A DNA stretch of 24,809 nucleotides from Sphacelaria rigidula (Eukaryota > Phaeophyceae > Sphacelariales). Location of the stretch: NCBI GenBank assembly GCA_964200075.2, contig CAXNAA020000190.1, forward strand, positions 1 to 24,809. Direction: 5' to 3'. Positions 11,601 through 18,084 of this stretch are shown one piece after another; the stretch's first letter is position 1; every line of letters begins with the position of its first letter. The position numbers were made by a program, and so were the translations under genes. Under the pieces are notes generated by a model that saw only the letters and a program-made list of their open reading frames with translations, did no database searches and was not told where the DNA came from.

Positions 11601-12844
11601 GTCCCAACGGGTAGAGCAAGTCATTCCCAGCCGTCAACATCCGCCTAGGCCTACTTTCGGGCGTAAATCGACGGATAAGGGTTTCGACAGGAATTTTGAA
11701 CGGCTCCCATTAGAGTCGGTCTTGGGCCGGATGTTTTGGCACACAGATTTTTGGCCCACGGTTTGTTCGCTTTTGGGACGTTTGAGCCATTGTTTGATCC
11801 CCAAACAGAGAAAATCGCCAACACACGTCTTGGACACTTTGCACCACCCCACAGAGAGGAACCTAGCCCACTTTTCAGATTCGCTTGGCTCCAAGGTTTC
11901 GAGAGCGGCCGCTGAACCATAATCCGTGTGCAATAAAATCTACGGCGATCTCCACAGATCATTGGGCAAACTGGCGGGGGTCGAGAAGGACAGATTATTG
12001 CACACGCATTATTGTACAGCGGCCAATCCCGAAGCCTCGGAGCCAAGCGAATCTGAAAAGTGGGCTAGGCTCCTCCTCTCTGTGGGGTGATGTAAAGTGT
12101 CCGAGACGTGCGTTGGCGATTTCCCTGTTTGGGGGTGAAGCGTCCCAAAAATGAACAATCCGTGGGCCAAAAAAATCTGTTTGCCATAATATCCGGCCTG
12201 AGCGTTATGGTTTGACAAAAACGACGTGTTTACGACAACGCATTTTTGTCACCGGCTTCGTTAACCCGCGTCAACCCGCCTCCCGGTTCGTGCGTTGTGG
12301 TCGGTACAATTGAGCCCGGATTGTTGTATGAGGTAGCTAGGAACTTGTTATCTAGGTTTGTGCTAGCATAATTATGGTGATGTGCTCCATTGTTCTACCA
12401 TTCAACTTCACCGCGTCTTGTTTTGTAGGGGTGTTATACAGCGTGATACTAAAACAGGTGGGGCACCGGAACCGGACCGGGTAACCTCAACCTTGAGATT
12501 CAACGTTGCGTGCGTAGTTATATAATTCAAACAGAGAGGGACCAACAACACCGACCGTCAAAACCACCAAACTCCGAGAAATCATCAACCAGTAAAAAAG
12601 CAAACATAGCACAACAATTATTTTCACTCCAACTCACCCCTTGGTTAGAAAGCTTGGCCAACGCCATCAGTCCCTGTGCCTGCTCGTAAGCGTTTGCCTC
12701 CTCCTCTGCATCAGGACCTCCCCCTTCGGCCGCATAGGGGTCATACCCGATTGTGTTTGTCCAAATACCAGTCATCTTCAGCGCAGAGCTACTGCTCACG
12801 CGATTACCATGCGGCATCCGCACTCGCCCTGCAGTGGCTGGCAT
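2551..12844 (-). CDS. CXIP4 / SREK1IP1-family zinc-knuckle, RS-rich nuclear protein, six exons
   Basis: Spliced gene, join of 12638-12844, 5196-5300, 4687-4761, 4129-4361, 3118-3216 and 2551-2647, all read on the minus strand: 816 nt, 271 residues plus stop. Seen: residues 1-37 carry MPATAGRVRMP and GIW..TIGYDPYA, the family N-terminal signature; residues 77-90 are a C-x2-C-x4-H-x4-C zinc knuckle (CRNCGSVGHLTFQC); residues 105-129 are acidic and Ser-rich; the rest is Arg/Ser/Lys/Asp/Glu-rich and ends KHRSRS. Every intron is GT-AG and junction phases agree (0,0,0,2,2). Known: plant CXIP4 (CAX-interacting protein 4) and animal SREK1IP1 are nuclear proteins tied to pre-mRNA splicing; plant CXIP4 is about 330 residues. 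Inferred: an RNA-binding or spliceosome-associated factor. Odd: intron 1 is 7,337 bp. Extra or alternative exons between exons 2 and 4 are possible (separate entries). The start is fixed by the conserved MPATAGRVRMP; its context GGCACCATGCC is favourable. Confidence 0.88.
3118..3216 (-). CDS. Exon 5: Lys/Arg/Glu-rich segment
   Basis: It contributes one nucleotide, 32 codons and two nucleotides. The peptide begins SSSKKRRSHRSEGGKEKSER and continues RERKEKRRKDRE. The 3' splice site GTCGTTGCAG accepts phase 2, as exon 4 requires. The 5' splice site ACG|GTGGGC is weak. Without splicing here the frame would stop six bases later (TGG GCA TGA), giving a shorter protein lacking the KHRSRS tail; that is the main alternative. 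Confidence 0.68.
4129..4361 (-). CDS. Exon 4: Arg/Ser/Asp-rich segment
   Basis: It encodes 77 full codons plus 2 nt. Composition is strongly biased: GDKDRDRERRSKGKESDGRR, then RKRHDRSS, a KKKRRR basic run and DDDSDQSDSESDR. The 3' splice site TTTTTCCGCGACAG is strong and phase 0; the 5' splice site GG|GTGAGA at 4128 is phase 2. The longest open frame over this stretch is a different, hydrophobic-looking minus-strand frame and is a shadow. The bias is typical of splicing-factor tails and supports a nuclear-speckle role. Confidence 0.8.
4476..4602 (-). other. Optional exon candidate with Ser/Asp peptide
   Basis: This frame reads HARDDASSDDADSDPRNLG and then a less biased stretch. The DDASSDDADSD part has the same composition as exon 3. 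It fits phases only if exon 3 is extended to 4682 (phase 2) and this segment ends at AGC|GTATAC (phase 0). Exon 3 joins exon 4 in frame without it, so it may be an alternative exon, an old exon or chance. Confidence 0.3.
4687..4761 (-). CDS. Exon 3: acidic Ser/Asp-rich segment
   Basis: Exactly 25 codons: AVEEESASDSDD, then ISSCSSVSDSDDE. It is bounded by a strong 3' splice site (CTTTCGCCAG) and a 5' splice site GAG|GTACGG, phase 0 at both ends. In the family, an acidic serine-rich stretch follows the zinc knuckle at this point. A slightly longer version using CG|GTGTGC (ending at 4682) would put the junction in phase 2 and only makes sense with the optional exon at 4476-4602. Confidence 0.75.
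5196..5300 (-). CDS. Exon 2: CCHC zinc knuckle
   Basis: It encodes 35 residues (VTEQRGACRN...GPALQ) with the zinc knuckle CRNCGSVGHLTFQC. The GHLTFQCRN core is the hallmark of CXIP4 (GHLTFQCRN) and SREK1IP1 (GHLTFECRN). The 3' splice site is AAACAG and the 5' splice site is CAG|GTAAGC at 5195; both are phase 0, matching exon 1. The exon itself begins GTAACA, so the spliced junction recreates a 5'-splice-site-like sequence (see findings). Confidence 0.9.
5682..5755 (+). ncRNA. tRNA-like sequence (pseudo-tRNA or SINE head)
   Basis: A 74-nt stretch with an A-box-like TGGTGCAGTGACTCGACGG (5690-5708) and a B box GGTTCAATTCC (5734-5744). The ends can pair over 6 of 7 acceptor positions (5682-5688 with 5748-5754), and the T arm has a canonical TTCAATT loop with 4 of 5 stem pairs. 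A TTTTT run (from about 5766) could end pol III transcription. The D and anticodon arms do not fold well, so I do not assign an amino acid. It is antisense to the host intron. Confidence 0.35.
10311..10402. repeat. Imperfect hairpin, about 92 bp
   Basis: The ends ATGCCTTGCC (10311-10320) and GGCAAGGCAT (10393-10402) are perfect complements, and the inner CTCAAATC/GATTTGAG pair closes a small loop, with imperfect pairing between. It lies inside intron 1, so it could fold in the transcript, but no small RNA evidence exists here. Confidence 0.5.
11271..11712. mobile_element. Foldback element A (long terminal inverted repeats, almost no unique centre)
   Basis: Two arms of about 200 bp face each other. 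The left begins TAACGGGAGCCGTTCAAAAT at 11271; the right ends as its near-complement at 11712. Shared blocks include CGGCTGGGAATGACTTGCTC/GAGCAAGTCATTCCCAGCCG. Even the short centre (about 11480-11535) is partly self-complementary. No coding capacity. AGTCGGTCTT occurs on both sides (11249-11258 and 11714-11723), a possible 10-bp target-site duplication as made by Mutator-like elements. It is clearly homologous to element C (17063-17492). Confidence 0.75.
11725..12198. mobile_element. Foldback element B (long inverted repeats)
   Basis: Arms of about 210 bp: left 11725-11937 starts GGCCGGATGTTTTGGC, right 11993-12198 ends as its near-complement. Long shared blocks include CCACTTTTCAGATTCGCTTG. 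The arms are separated by about 55 bp. It begins 12 bp after element A and is a different sequence family. No coding capacity. Together with A it gives intron 1 two potential long double-stranded RNA stems. Confidence 0.75.
12638..12844 (-). CDS. Exon 1: conserved N-terminus of the CXIP4-like protein
   Basis: It encodes 69 residues starting MPATAGRVRMPHGNRVSSSS, followed by GIWTNTIGYDPYA, a Glu-rich patch (residues 46-50) and AQGLMALAKLSNQG. The first 38 residues match the diagnostic N-terminus of plant CXIP4 very closely, which identifies the gene. The 5' splice site at 12637 is GTGAGT, a perfect consensus, in phase 0. Reading on past it adds 36 residues with no family resemblance before a stop, which supports splicing here. 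I cannot place the transcription start; no TATA box is evident just upstream. Confidence 0.92.
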
Positions 12845-14887
12845 GGTGCCTCGCTACAGCTGTTCTCTACGCGTTGTTTTGAGCCGTCGTCTCTCCCAAG
12901 GCGACTAATCCCTGCAGGACCGCGGTACCTCGGTGGGGCGGGCGCGGGTGGGTAAACTGTACTGTCCTGTACTGCTGTCTTCTGTCCTGATTTTCACGCC
13001 CCAATTGAATTACTTCTAAAATAGAACTCTCACTAAGGCAGGTATGCTGTATAGGAAAGCTCCTGCTACTCGTACGCCTCCCACTGGAGACAACTTCTAC
13101 ACTCGAATCGCGGAACTGGGCGGGACAGAGAAAGGCTGTCGGCAAAGAGTCATCAATCGCGTGAGCCCCAACCATTTTCCATTTTAAAGTACGATATTTT
13201 GTATGCGTAGCACCGACACGTCTATGACTTGTGGTTCCGTTACTTATTGCTGTTCATCAGATACTTATTTTCATTATTATTTCCCATCAACCGTACCTTT
13301 GAACGTACGATGTTGTAACATGCAGGTGGTACAGGTCAAACGTGTCATACAACGTCGATCTTAGTTTGACCTTACATACAACTTCGATCTCAGTTCGCTC
13401 CTCTATAAACACCTTGCCCCCATTTTTCAGGATCGCTGTTCTTCGGACGAATCACGCGAAAGTCGATTTAATTCAATGAACCTTATTGCTCCAGTGAACG
13501 AGTCCGAGGCCGTCATTTTGTAGACCCCGACAAGGCGGTGCGTTGCACACAGTGGCGAGCAAGAGGGTCGTAGTCCAGTGGACCACGATTTGGCGAGGAG
13601 CGATCAACGCTGATATCCTCTCCAAAGAAATCGTTCTCGTGCTCAGATGCTCCCGCTCTGTTTGGTGAGACAGCGTTCAGCATTCCATGCATCTTCGTTC
13701 TCATCTTCGAAACTCTCGAACCCAAGCTGATACAGTTCGAATTTGTATTTTGTAAACACCAGACAATGCTTCCACGGAAGATCAGTGGCCGGGAGGGCCA
13801 AATACGTGCTGTGGTTGTTGGGTCGAAGTCGTGGATGTAGTAGGGAATAGTACACGCAGATGAGTTGATGGTGATCCTCTCGTAGAAGTCAGGTCTCAGC
13901 TAGCAAGCTTCAAGCTCCATCACTGTCGCACAAAACCCTTCGCTGTATCATGTTATATTAATAGTTGTCCGTGGCTACTTACTTGCTCAATGCAATGAGG
14001 TTTCCGACGTCAGGAACCTGCCTCGCACCTCACACTTTTCTCGCATACAGCTCGAGTCTAAGGAGCAGGCGGAGACCGCGTGAAGTTTGCTGAAATAGTT
14101 TGTTTCACAAGGATGAATGAAATCGCCCGAGATGAATAATACAGCAATCGATAACTTGCTGAACAGCTGTCACGTGCGGGGCAACGCTTTGATCTTGTCG
14201 ATAAACAGACGGTAGCTCTTGTAGTACAGGGCGGAGAGGGGCTTACTACCTCGTAGTTCAGGGCCGAAAATACCCTACCGGCTGCAGTCTGTGAGCCACC
14301 TTCCCCCGATCCCCAAGTTAGGGAAAAGCTCGTTGTGGGCAAGGCTGGGGGAGAGGGGACGGACGGCTATGTCCCTCTTTTGAGGACGGGATCGTGGGCG
14401 GGATACTCCTCAGATGGTGTAGATAATGGCGATAGTAGGTCCTGTACAGAAACAATATAATGGTGTAGTCGTATGAGGTCGGCAACCCACCGCACTGCAT
14501 TATGGTGGGACCCTCACGGCATGTGTGTACTGTTAGGGATGCGAGTCCGGGGGGTGTTATCCTACGAAAAGTTTCCAGGTTGCTCGACGATACTCTTCGA
14601 CCTCATTAGCCGACCGATCTCCGTTTCCTTCTTCCCGTATGAACATGTAGTGAGAAAATTCGCATCCTTCCCCTTTGAGTGAAGAAATCGAACGTTCAGG
14701 CTGCGCCTTCCCTGTTCAGACGCTATGTACACCTTCACACCCGACACAGGGTGGGCAGGCACCTCACTCTTTTTTCAAGTGATTTTAAAGCGTACGGAGA
14801 ACACCTGCAAAACACGCTCATGTCCCTCTCTGTTCTGCTGAGCGCGGGACATTCCCTGAAAGGAGCGTAGCAGCCTACTGCTTTGGG
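12845..14887. other. Upstream flank of the CXIP4-like gene
   Basis: It should contain the promoter and 5' untranslated region of the minus-strand gene, but I cannot identify core elements. It holds a two-unit direct repeat (13346-13397) and two adjacent unrecognised minus-strand frames (13513-13855) listed under findings. Confidence 0.4.
13346..13397. repeat. Two-unit direct repeat, period 29
   Basis: Units at 13346-13368 and 13375-13397 (CATACAACGTCGATCTTAG versus CATACAACTTCGATCTCAG) agree at 20 of 23 positions. It lies 500 bp upstream of the start codon, so it could be a paired protein-binding site or a simple local duplication. Confidence 0.5.
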
Positions 14888-14900
14888 ATTTGAAGCATTG
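14888..14900 (+). repeat. Target-site duplication, left copy
   Basis: ATTTGAAGCATTG, identical to 15291-15303, directly bordering the CA-type tail of the SINE. Confidence 0.85.
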
Positions 14901-15290
14901 TGTTGTGTGTGTGTTGCGTTGTCGTCCCATCTATTCTGGGCGCGCTGGTCTACACCCTTCGGTGTATGTGGGCGCACCAGCCGGGGTCACACAGGAAGAA
15001 GGTCAACACAGGAGCTTTTTCTTTTTTATTTATTTTTAGTACCCCACCTCCTTTCTGCGGTGCTTGCATTTATTTTTTATCATGAGAGGAGTTTAGCAGT
15101 CTCTTTCCCTCGTCGGCCGTGAAGTCGAATTTTGTGAACCCACGACATACTCGCTTCCCACTGTACTGTTGGGCTTTGTGGGAGAAAAATCCCAGGTCGC
15201 TCCGAAAATTGAACCCAAAAATTGAACCCACGACCCAAACGTCAGAAGGTTCCGAGGTTACCAACTGAGCCACCGGGGCGACAATAAAAT
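14901..15290 (-). mobile_element. tRNA-derived SINE, complete copy with target-site duplication
   Basis: The element reads on the minus strand. A tRNA-like head (15282 to 15197) is followed by a unique body and a CA-rich 3' tail (about 14925 to 14901). Flanking it is a perfect 13-bp direct repeat ATTTGAAGCATTG at 14888-14900 and 15291-15303, the target-site duplication left by LINE-driven retrotransposition. The body and tail recur in opposite orientation at 24118-24368, proving a dispersed family. Non-coding; mobilised in trans by a LINE not present in the window. Confidence 0.88.
15197..15282 (-). ncRNA. tRNA-like head of the SINE (pol III promoter)
   Basis: It contains a perfect A box TGGCTCAGTTGG (minus strand of 15261-15272) and a B box GGGTTCAATT. 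The ends pair as an acceptor stem: GTCGCCCC with GGAGCGAC, 7 of 8 pairs. The B-box segment is duplicated by 13 nt; removing one copy leaves 73 nt, exactly tRNA size. Anticodon and T stems are degenerate, so the parent tRNA is uncertain (an Arg TCT reading is possible). Confidence 0.75.
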
Positions 15291-15303
15291 ATTTGAAGCA
15301 TTG
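15291..15303 (+). repeat. Target-site duplication, right copy
   Basis: ATTTGAAGCATTG, identical to 14888-14900, a few bases beyond the tRNA-like 5' end of the SINE. Confidence 0.85.
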
Positions 15304-15309
15304 GACACA

Positions 15310-15437
15310 GCATACAGTATTATCGGGTTCTGTTGGTCAGTTGTGCTAGGTCTTCTGTATCCGTGCCACCATCTGAGTCATACATACCATTTTCAAGTGA
15401 AGCTGATGTCGATTCAACAGATGACCTACCCTCGCCG
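15310..15437 (-). pseudogene. Copy of the repeated SSVES module
   Basis: On the minus strand an open stretch reads SSVESTSASLENGMYDSDGG, then TDTEDLAQLTNRTR and a stop. It is homologous at DNA level to 16566-16640 and 16868-16920 (plus strand) and 17783-17830 (minus strand). The conserved peptide SSVES followed by SL(E/D) suggests descent from a protein-coding exon. Function unknown; I recognise no family. Confidence 0.45.
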
Positions 15438-15444
15438 TATATGG

Positions 15445-15573
15445 GTAAAACCCTTTTGGGATCCACGGACGATTTTTGTTTTTGTGAATCGGCATCATTT
15501 TGACTTGAAAGTGGCTGAAAATAATGCCGATGTACAAAAACAAAAATCGTAGATGTGTTTCAAAAGGGTTAAC
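15445..15573. repeat. Foldback element F
   Basis: Arms of about 57 bp around a short loop. The 17-bp core ACGATTTTTGTTTTTGT (15469-15485) is a perfect reverse complement of 15534-15550, and the outer AACCCTTTTG/CAAAAGGGTT pair closes the stem. It directly adjoins the SSVES-module copy at 15310-15437. Confidence 0.7.
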
Positions 15574-16029
15574 AAAACAACGCAGATGTGCCGAGGAAGG
15601 GGAAATGCTACTGCACATGCATTTACACTGGAGACGACCTGCCCCCCTCCACCTCGCGTAGCATTTCTAGATCCTGGTGCCAACTGTATGCCTCACGCCC
15701 ATGAAAAAACGGGAAAACGCTCCCCACTTTCAAAGATGGTTACCTACATAAAATTGTACTGTACTTCTCTTCTTATTATTTCCGCACATTTGTCCGATCT
15801 CTCGAACCCGTGGTCACAGACGTAGGCTCGTCTTTCTAATACCGTCCCTGCTATTCCTTACAAGACATTCTTTAATTGGATTGTTGGAGCAGCTGTCTCT
15901 CTTCTTCCGGTGCCTAAATCCACCATGTATATCCGATTGTGCTGGATCCGACTCCTACTTGGATGTAACCCGATTTCTAGACCACCATTTTGTAACGATT
16001 CGTCCCGATCCGCAAGCCTCACATCCCGC

Positions 16030-16137
16030 TATGCTCTGATCCTCCAGTTTTAGAGCTGGTGGCTCTCCAAACGTTTCGCGTAGTCTGACCCTCGGTGATA
16101 CCTATAGACAAGGGGAAGAAATGCAGTGGGGGGAGTG
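16030..16137 (+). pseudogene. Copy of the repeated VIPIDKGKKCSGG module
   Basis: One frame reads VIPIDKGKKCSGGS (from about 16096) and matches VTLIDNGKECSGGEK on the minus strand near 17930 and VIPVGNGKECSEAE near 16713. An upstream stop codon shows decay. Element E (16139-16487) interrupts it; sequence resembling the next part of the module (GTACTGTAC-type tract) resumes at 16490. Confidence 0.45.
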
Positions 16138-16138
16138 T

Positions 16139-16292
16139 CCACTGTCGACTTTTCCATCCTTTCCTCGCTCACTTCCTTGCCTGCACCGGTTATATATACT
16201 GACTCAAGCTCGGGGACAAAGCTCCTAGATCCGTCTCTGGCCCCTGTGTCCCCCGGTTCGCGAGCTCCTTCCTCCGGGACGGCTTGACTCAC
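16139..16292 (-). pseudogene. Left-arm open frame of element E
   Basis: Reads QAVPEEGAREPGD, then SFVPELESVYITGAGKEVSE and MEKSTV. The right arm encodes the same peptide with substitutions. ITGAGKEVSEE also resembles the LIDNGKECSGGE module nearby. The frame continues beyond the arm to 16050. Unknown family; it may be a captured exon fragment rather than a functional gene. Confidence 0.4.
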
Positions 16293-16332
16293 AGTGTACT
16301 GGCGGTCTCTTCAAACTCCGGCATCACGTCCG

Positions 16333-16487
16333 GAGTCAAGCCGTCCCGGAGGAAGGAGCTCGCGAACCGGGGGACAAAGTGGCCAGAGACGAAGGATCTG
16401 GCAGCTTTGTCCCCGAACCTAAGTCAGTCTTTATAACCGATGCAGGCCAGGAAGTGAGCGAAGAAATTATTGAAAATTCGACAGTGG
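16333..16487 (+). pseudogene. Right-arm open frame of element E
   Basis: Reads SQAVPEEGAREPGDKVARDE, then SFVPEPKSVFITDAGQEVSE and IENSTV, staying open to 16591. It is the mirror partner of the left-arm frame. Differences from the left arm keep both frames open. Confidence 0.4.
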
Positions 16488-16565
16488 GAGAGAAGACAAG
16501 ACTGTACTGCATCGTACTCGTCTTATTCTGTTATGCTTTAAGTTCGGCTCCGCCTGTCTGTGCGA

Positions 16566-16757
16566 TCACCTCGTCTGTTACATCGGCATAGTTTTCACTT
16601 GAAGACTGAATGCAAGACTCAGATGGCCCACCTTGACGGTCAGAGGGTTCTCCTGTTGGGCTGGCGGGAGGAGCGGTCATGCTCTCCGAAAATTTTGTCG
16701 TAATCTGATTCTTGGTGATACCCGTAGGCAACGGGAAGGAATGCAGCGAGGCGGAGT
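16566..16757 (+). pseudogene. Composite copy of the repeated module
   Basis: It contains decayed SSV.S..FSLED, then QDSDGPP, then LAGG..MLSE and finally VIPVGNGKECSEAE, with in-frame stops. Both halves of the module seen elsewhere are here in sequence, followed by a TGTACTGTAC tract (about 16775-16790) and another SSVES copy at 16868. This order suggests tandemly repeated exons separated by similar introns. Confidence 0.45.
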
Positions 16758-18022
16758 AAGGAGGCTACTCTGTACCGTCCTGTACTGTACAGCATCGTGC
16801 TGCGTTGTACTATGTACTCTCTGTGCGTTTCAATTCGGCTTTATCTACAATACGCACACACGTCACCCCCAGGGTGGGTCATCTGTTGAATCGTCAAAAT
16901 TTTCACTTGACAAATGAAAAATGTACAGGCAGTACGGCCTTGAGCGATGCGCAAGGGCAGAGTTTCTCCTGGAGCTCGCTTTCGAATCGACCCGACTGAT
17001 CTTCGTCAAAACAAGAACAACCTGATAAGACACACCCTAAGTCCGCTTCGCGTGGCAAACTAAAGATTGAAATCTGAAAAACCGCCTCTGTGGAACTACC
17101 GCGTCGTTTTATGCCCTGAAAGGGAGCTCGGCGGATTTTGACACCTTGAAAGGCCTTGCTGTACCCGATGAAATCGTTTCAGCACACCTGCGCGTTTTCC
17201 CGGTGGTCACTGTTTTTTCTTGGCTAAACTTGCATTCCCCCCCTGGAGACTGCTCATTTTTCTCGGAGACCAGTCAAGTCCAGCTGGGCTTCGCAAATTA
17301 TTGGGTGGACTTGACCGACTTGACCGGTCTCCGAGTAAAATGCAAGTCTGGCCGGGAAAAAAAGCGCGACGATCGGCAAAACTCGCAGGTGTGCTGGAAC
17401 CGTCTCATGGAGTACCGCAAAGTGTTTCAAAATGTCAAAACCCGCCAAGCTGTCTATCAGGGCGTGAAACGTCGCAGAAATTTCAAATTGCAGTTGTCCT
17501 GTTTTTTTCTCCTTGGTTGCCGTAGGACGCAGCCTAACAGTTCAAAAATCAAGCATAACTGTGCAGCACTGATTGATGTGCAAATCGCTTAAAACACATA
17601 TAGTTTTTCTAAGAAAAATGTGTGTCCGCTCTTCCTGATGGAAAAAGTAAGTAAACCAGTCAAAAACGAATGATCCATCCGGTCGGCTCAAAAGATAACT
17701 TCAGGAGACCTCATGCACACATGACACGCTCTGTCCTAGTGCATTGCTTACGGCTGTACTGTCGTTACATGATTCATTTATCAAGTGAAATTTTTTCCGA
17801 TTCAACAGATTATCCACCCTGGGCGTGACGTGTGTCCATAGATGAGGTCAAACTGAAATGCACAGAGTACGACGTAGCACAATCCTGTACAGTACAGTGC
17901 GGTAGAGATTCGTCTTCTCTCCTCCGCTGCACTCCTTCCCATTGTCTATGAGTGTCACCTTTGGAGAGCATGGCCTCTTCCTGCTGCCAGCCAAGTATCT
18001 CTCAAACTCGATATGGGCCACT
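16618..18022. repeat. Large inverted repeat D (about 1.4 kb)
   Basis: The left arm, about 16618-17015, is complementary to the right arm, about 17662-18022. Matching blocks include CATGCTCTCC/GGAGAGCATG (16678 and 17963), GGGAAGGAATGCAGCG-like, CACACGTCAC-CCAGGGTGG and ATCTGTTGAATCG. The centre is occupied by foldback element C. Arms carry the repeated coding module in opposite orientations, so this may be an inverted gene-fragment duplication, not a transposon terminus. Confidence 0.7.
17063..17492. mobile_element. Foldback element C, homologous to element A
   Basis: Arms of about 190-210 bp (17063-17281 and 17307-17492) with a loop of about 25 bp. Shared blocks include TTTCAGCACACCTGCG/CGCAGGTGTGCTGGAA-type and GTCAAGTCCA/TGGACTTGAC. 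The left arm aligns with A: AGCTCGGCGGATTTTGAC here, GGCTAGGCGGATGTTGAC at about 11346. No coding capacity. It sits between the arms of D. Confidence 0.75.
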
Positions 18023-18084
18023 TGGGAACCGGCTTTTGTCGAAGCCGGCAGACTTGCGCCATTTTGGTGCCAGACAGGAGTCAC
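17783..18084 (-). pseudogene. Best-preserved copy of the repeated module
   Basis: Reading from 18084, an open frame gives SQVAHIEFERYLAGSRKRPC, then SPKVTLIDNGKECSGGEKT. It runs into a TGTACTGTAC tract (about 17885-17900) that looks like the start of an intron, then an SSVES.K.SLDK copy follows at 17830-17783. Three other copies of the first peptide and three of the second lie in 15310-16920. No family recognised. Confidence 0.45.

Larger units (their letters stand above)
5301..12637 (-). other. Intron 1 of the CXIP4-like gene, 7,337 bp
   Basis: Bounded by GTGAGT at 12637 and AAACAG at 5301, phase 0. It is about eight times longer than the next longest intron (912 bp). It contains a plus-strand tRNA-like sequence near 5682-5755, a small hairpin at 10311-10402 and two large foldback elements at 11271-12198. 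From about 5760 to 10300 I see no recognisable protein, RNA gene or repeat; the open frames there are short, overlap on both strands and lack family motifs. Confidence 0.7.
16139..16487. mobile_element. Foldback element E with a 43-bp perfect inner palindrome
   Basis: Arms 16139-16290 and 16333-16487. The inner parts 16248-16290 and 16333-16375 are perfect complements over 43 bp, while the outer parts are clearly diverged. The loop (16291-16332) itself contains ACTCCGG/CCGGAGT. Unlike A, B and C, both arms carry an open reading frame for the same peptide, diverging from the centre. Confidence 0.75.

Noticed and set aside
12641-12955. 104-codon plus-strand frame
   Set aside because: It is antisense to exon 1, whose conserved MPATAGRVRMP reading is far stronger.
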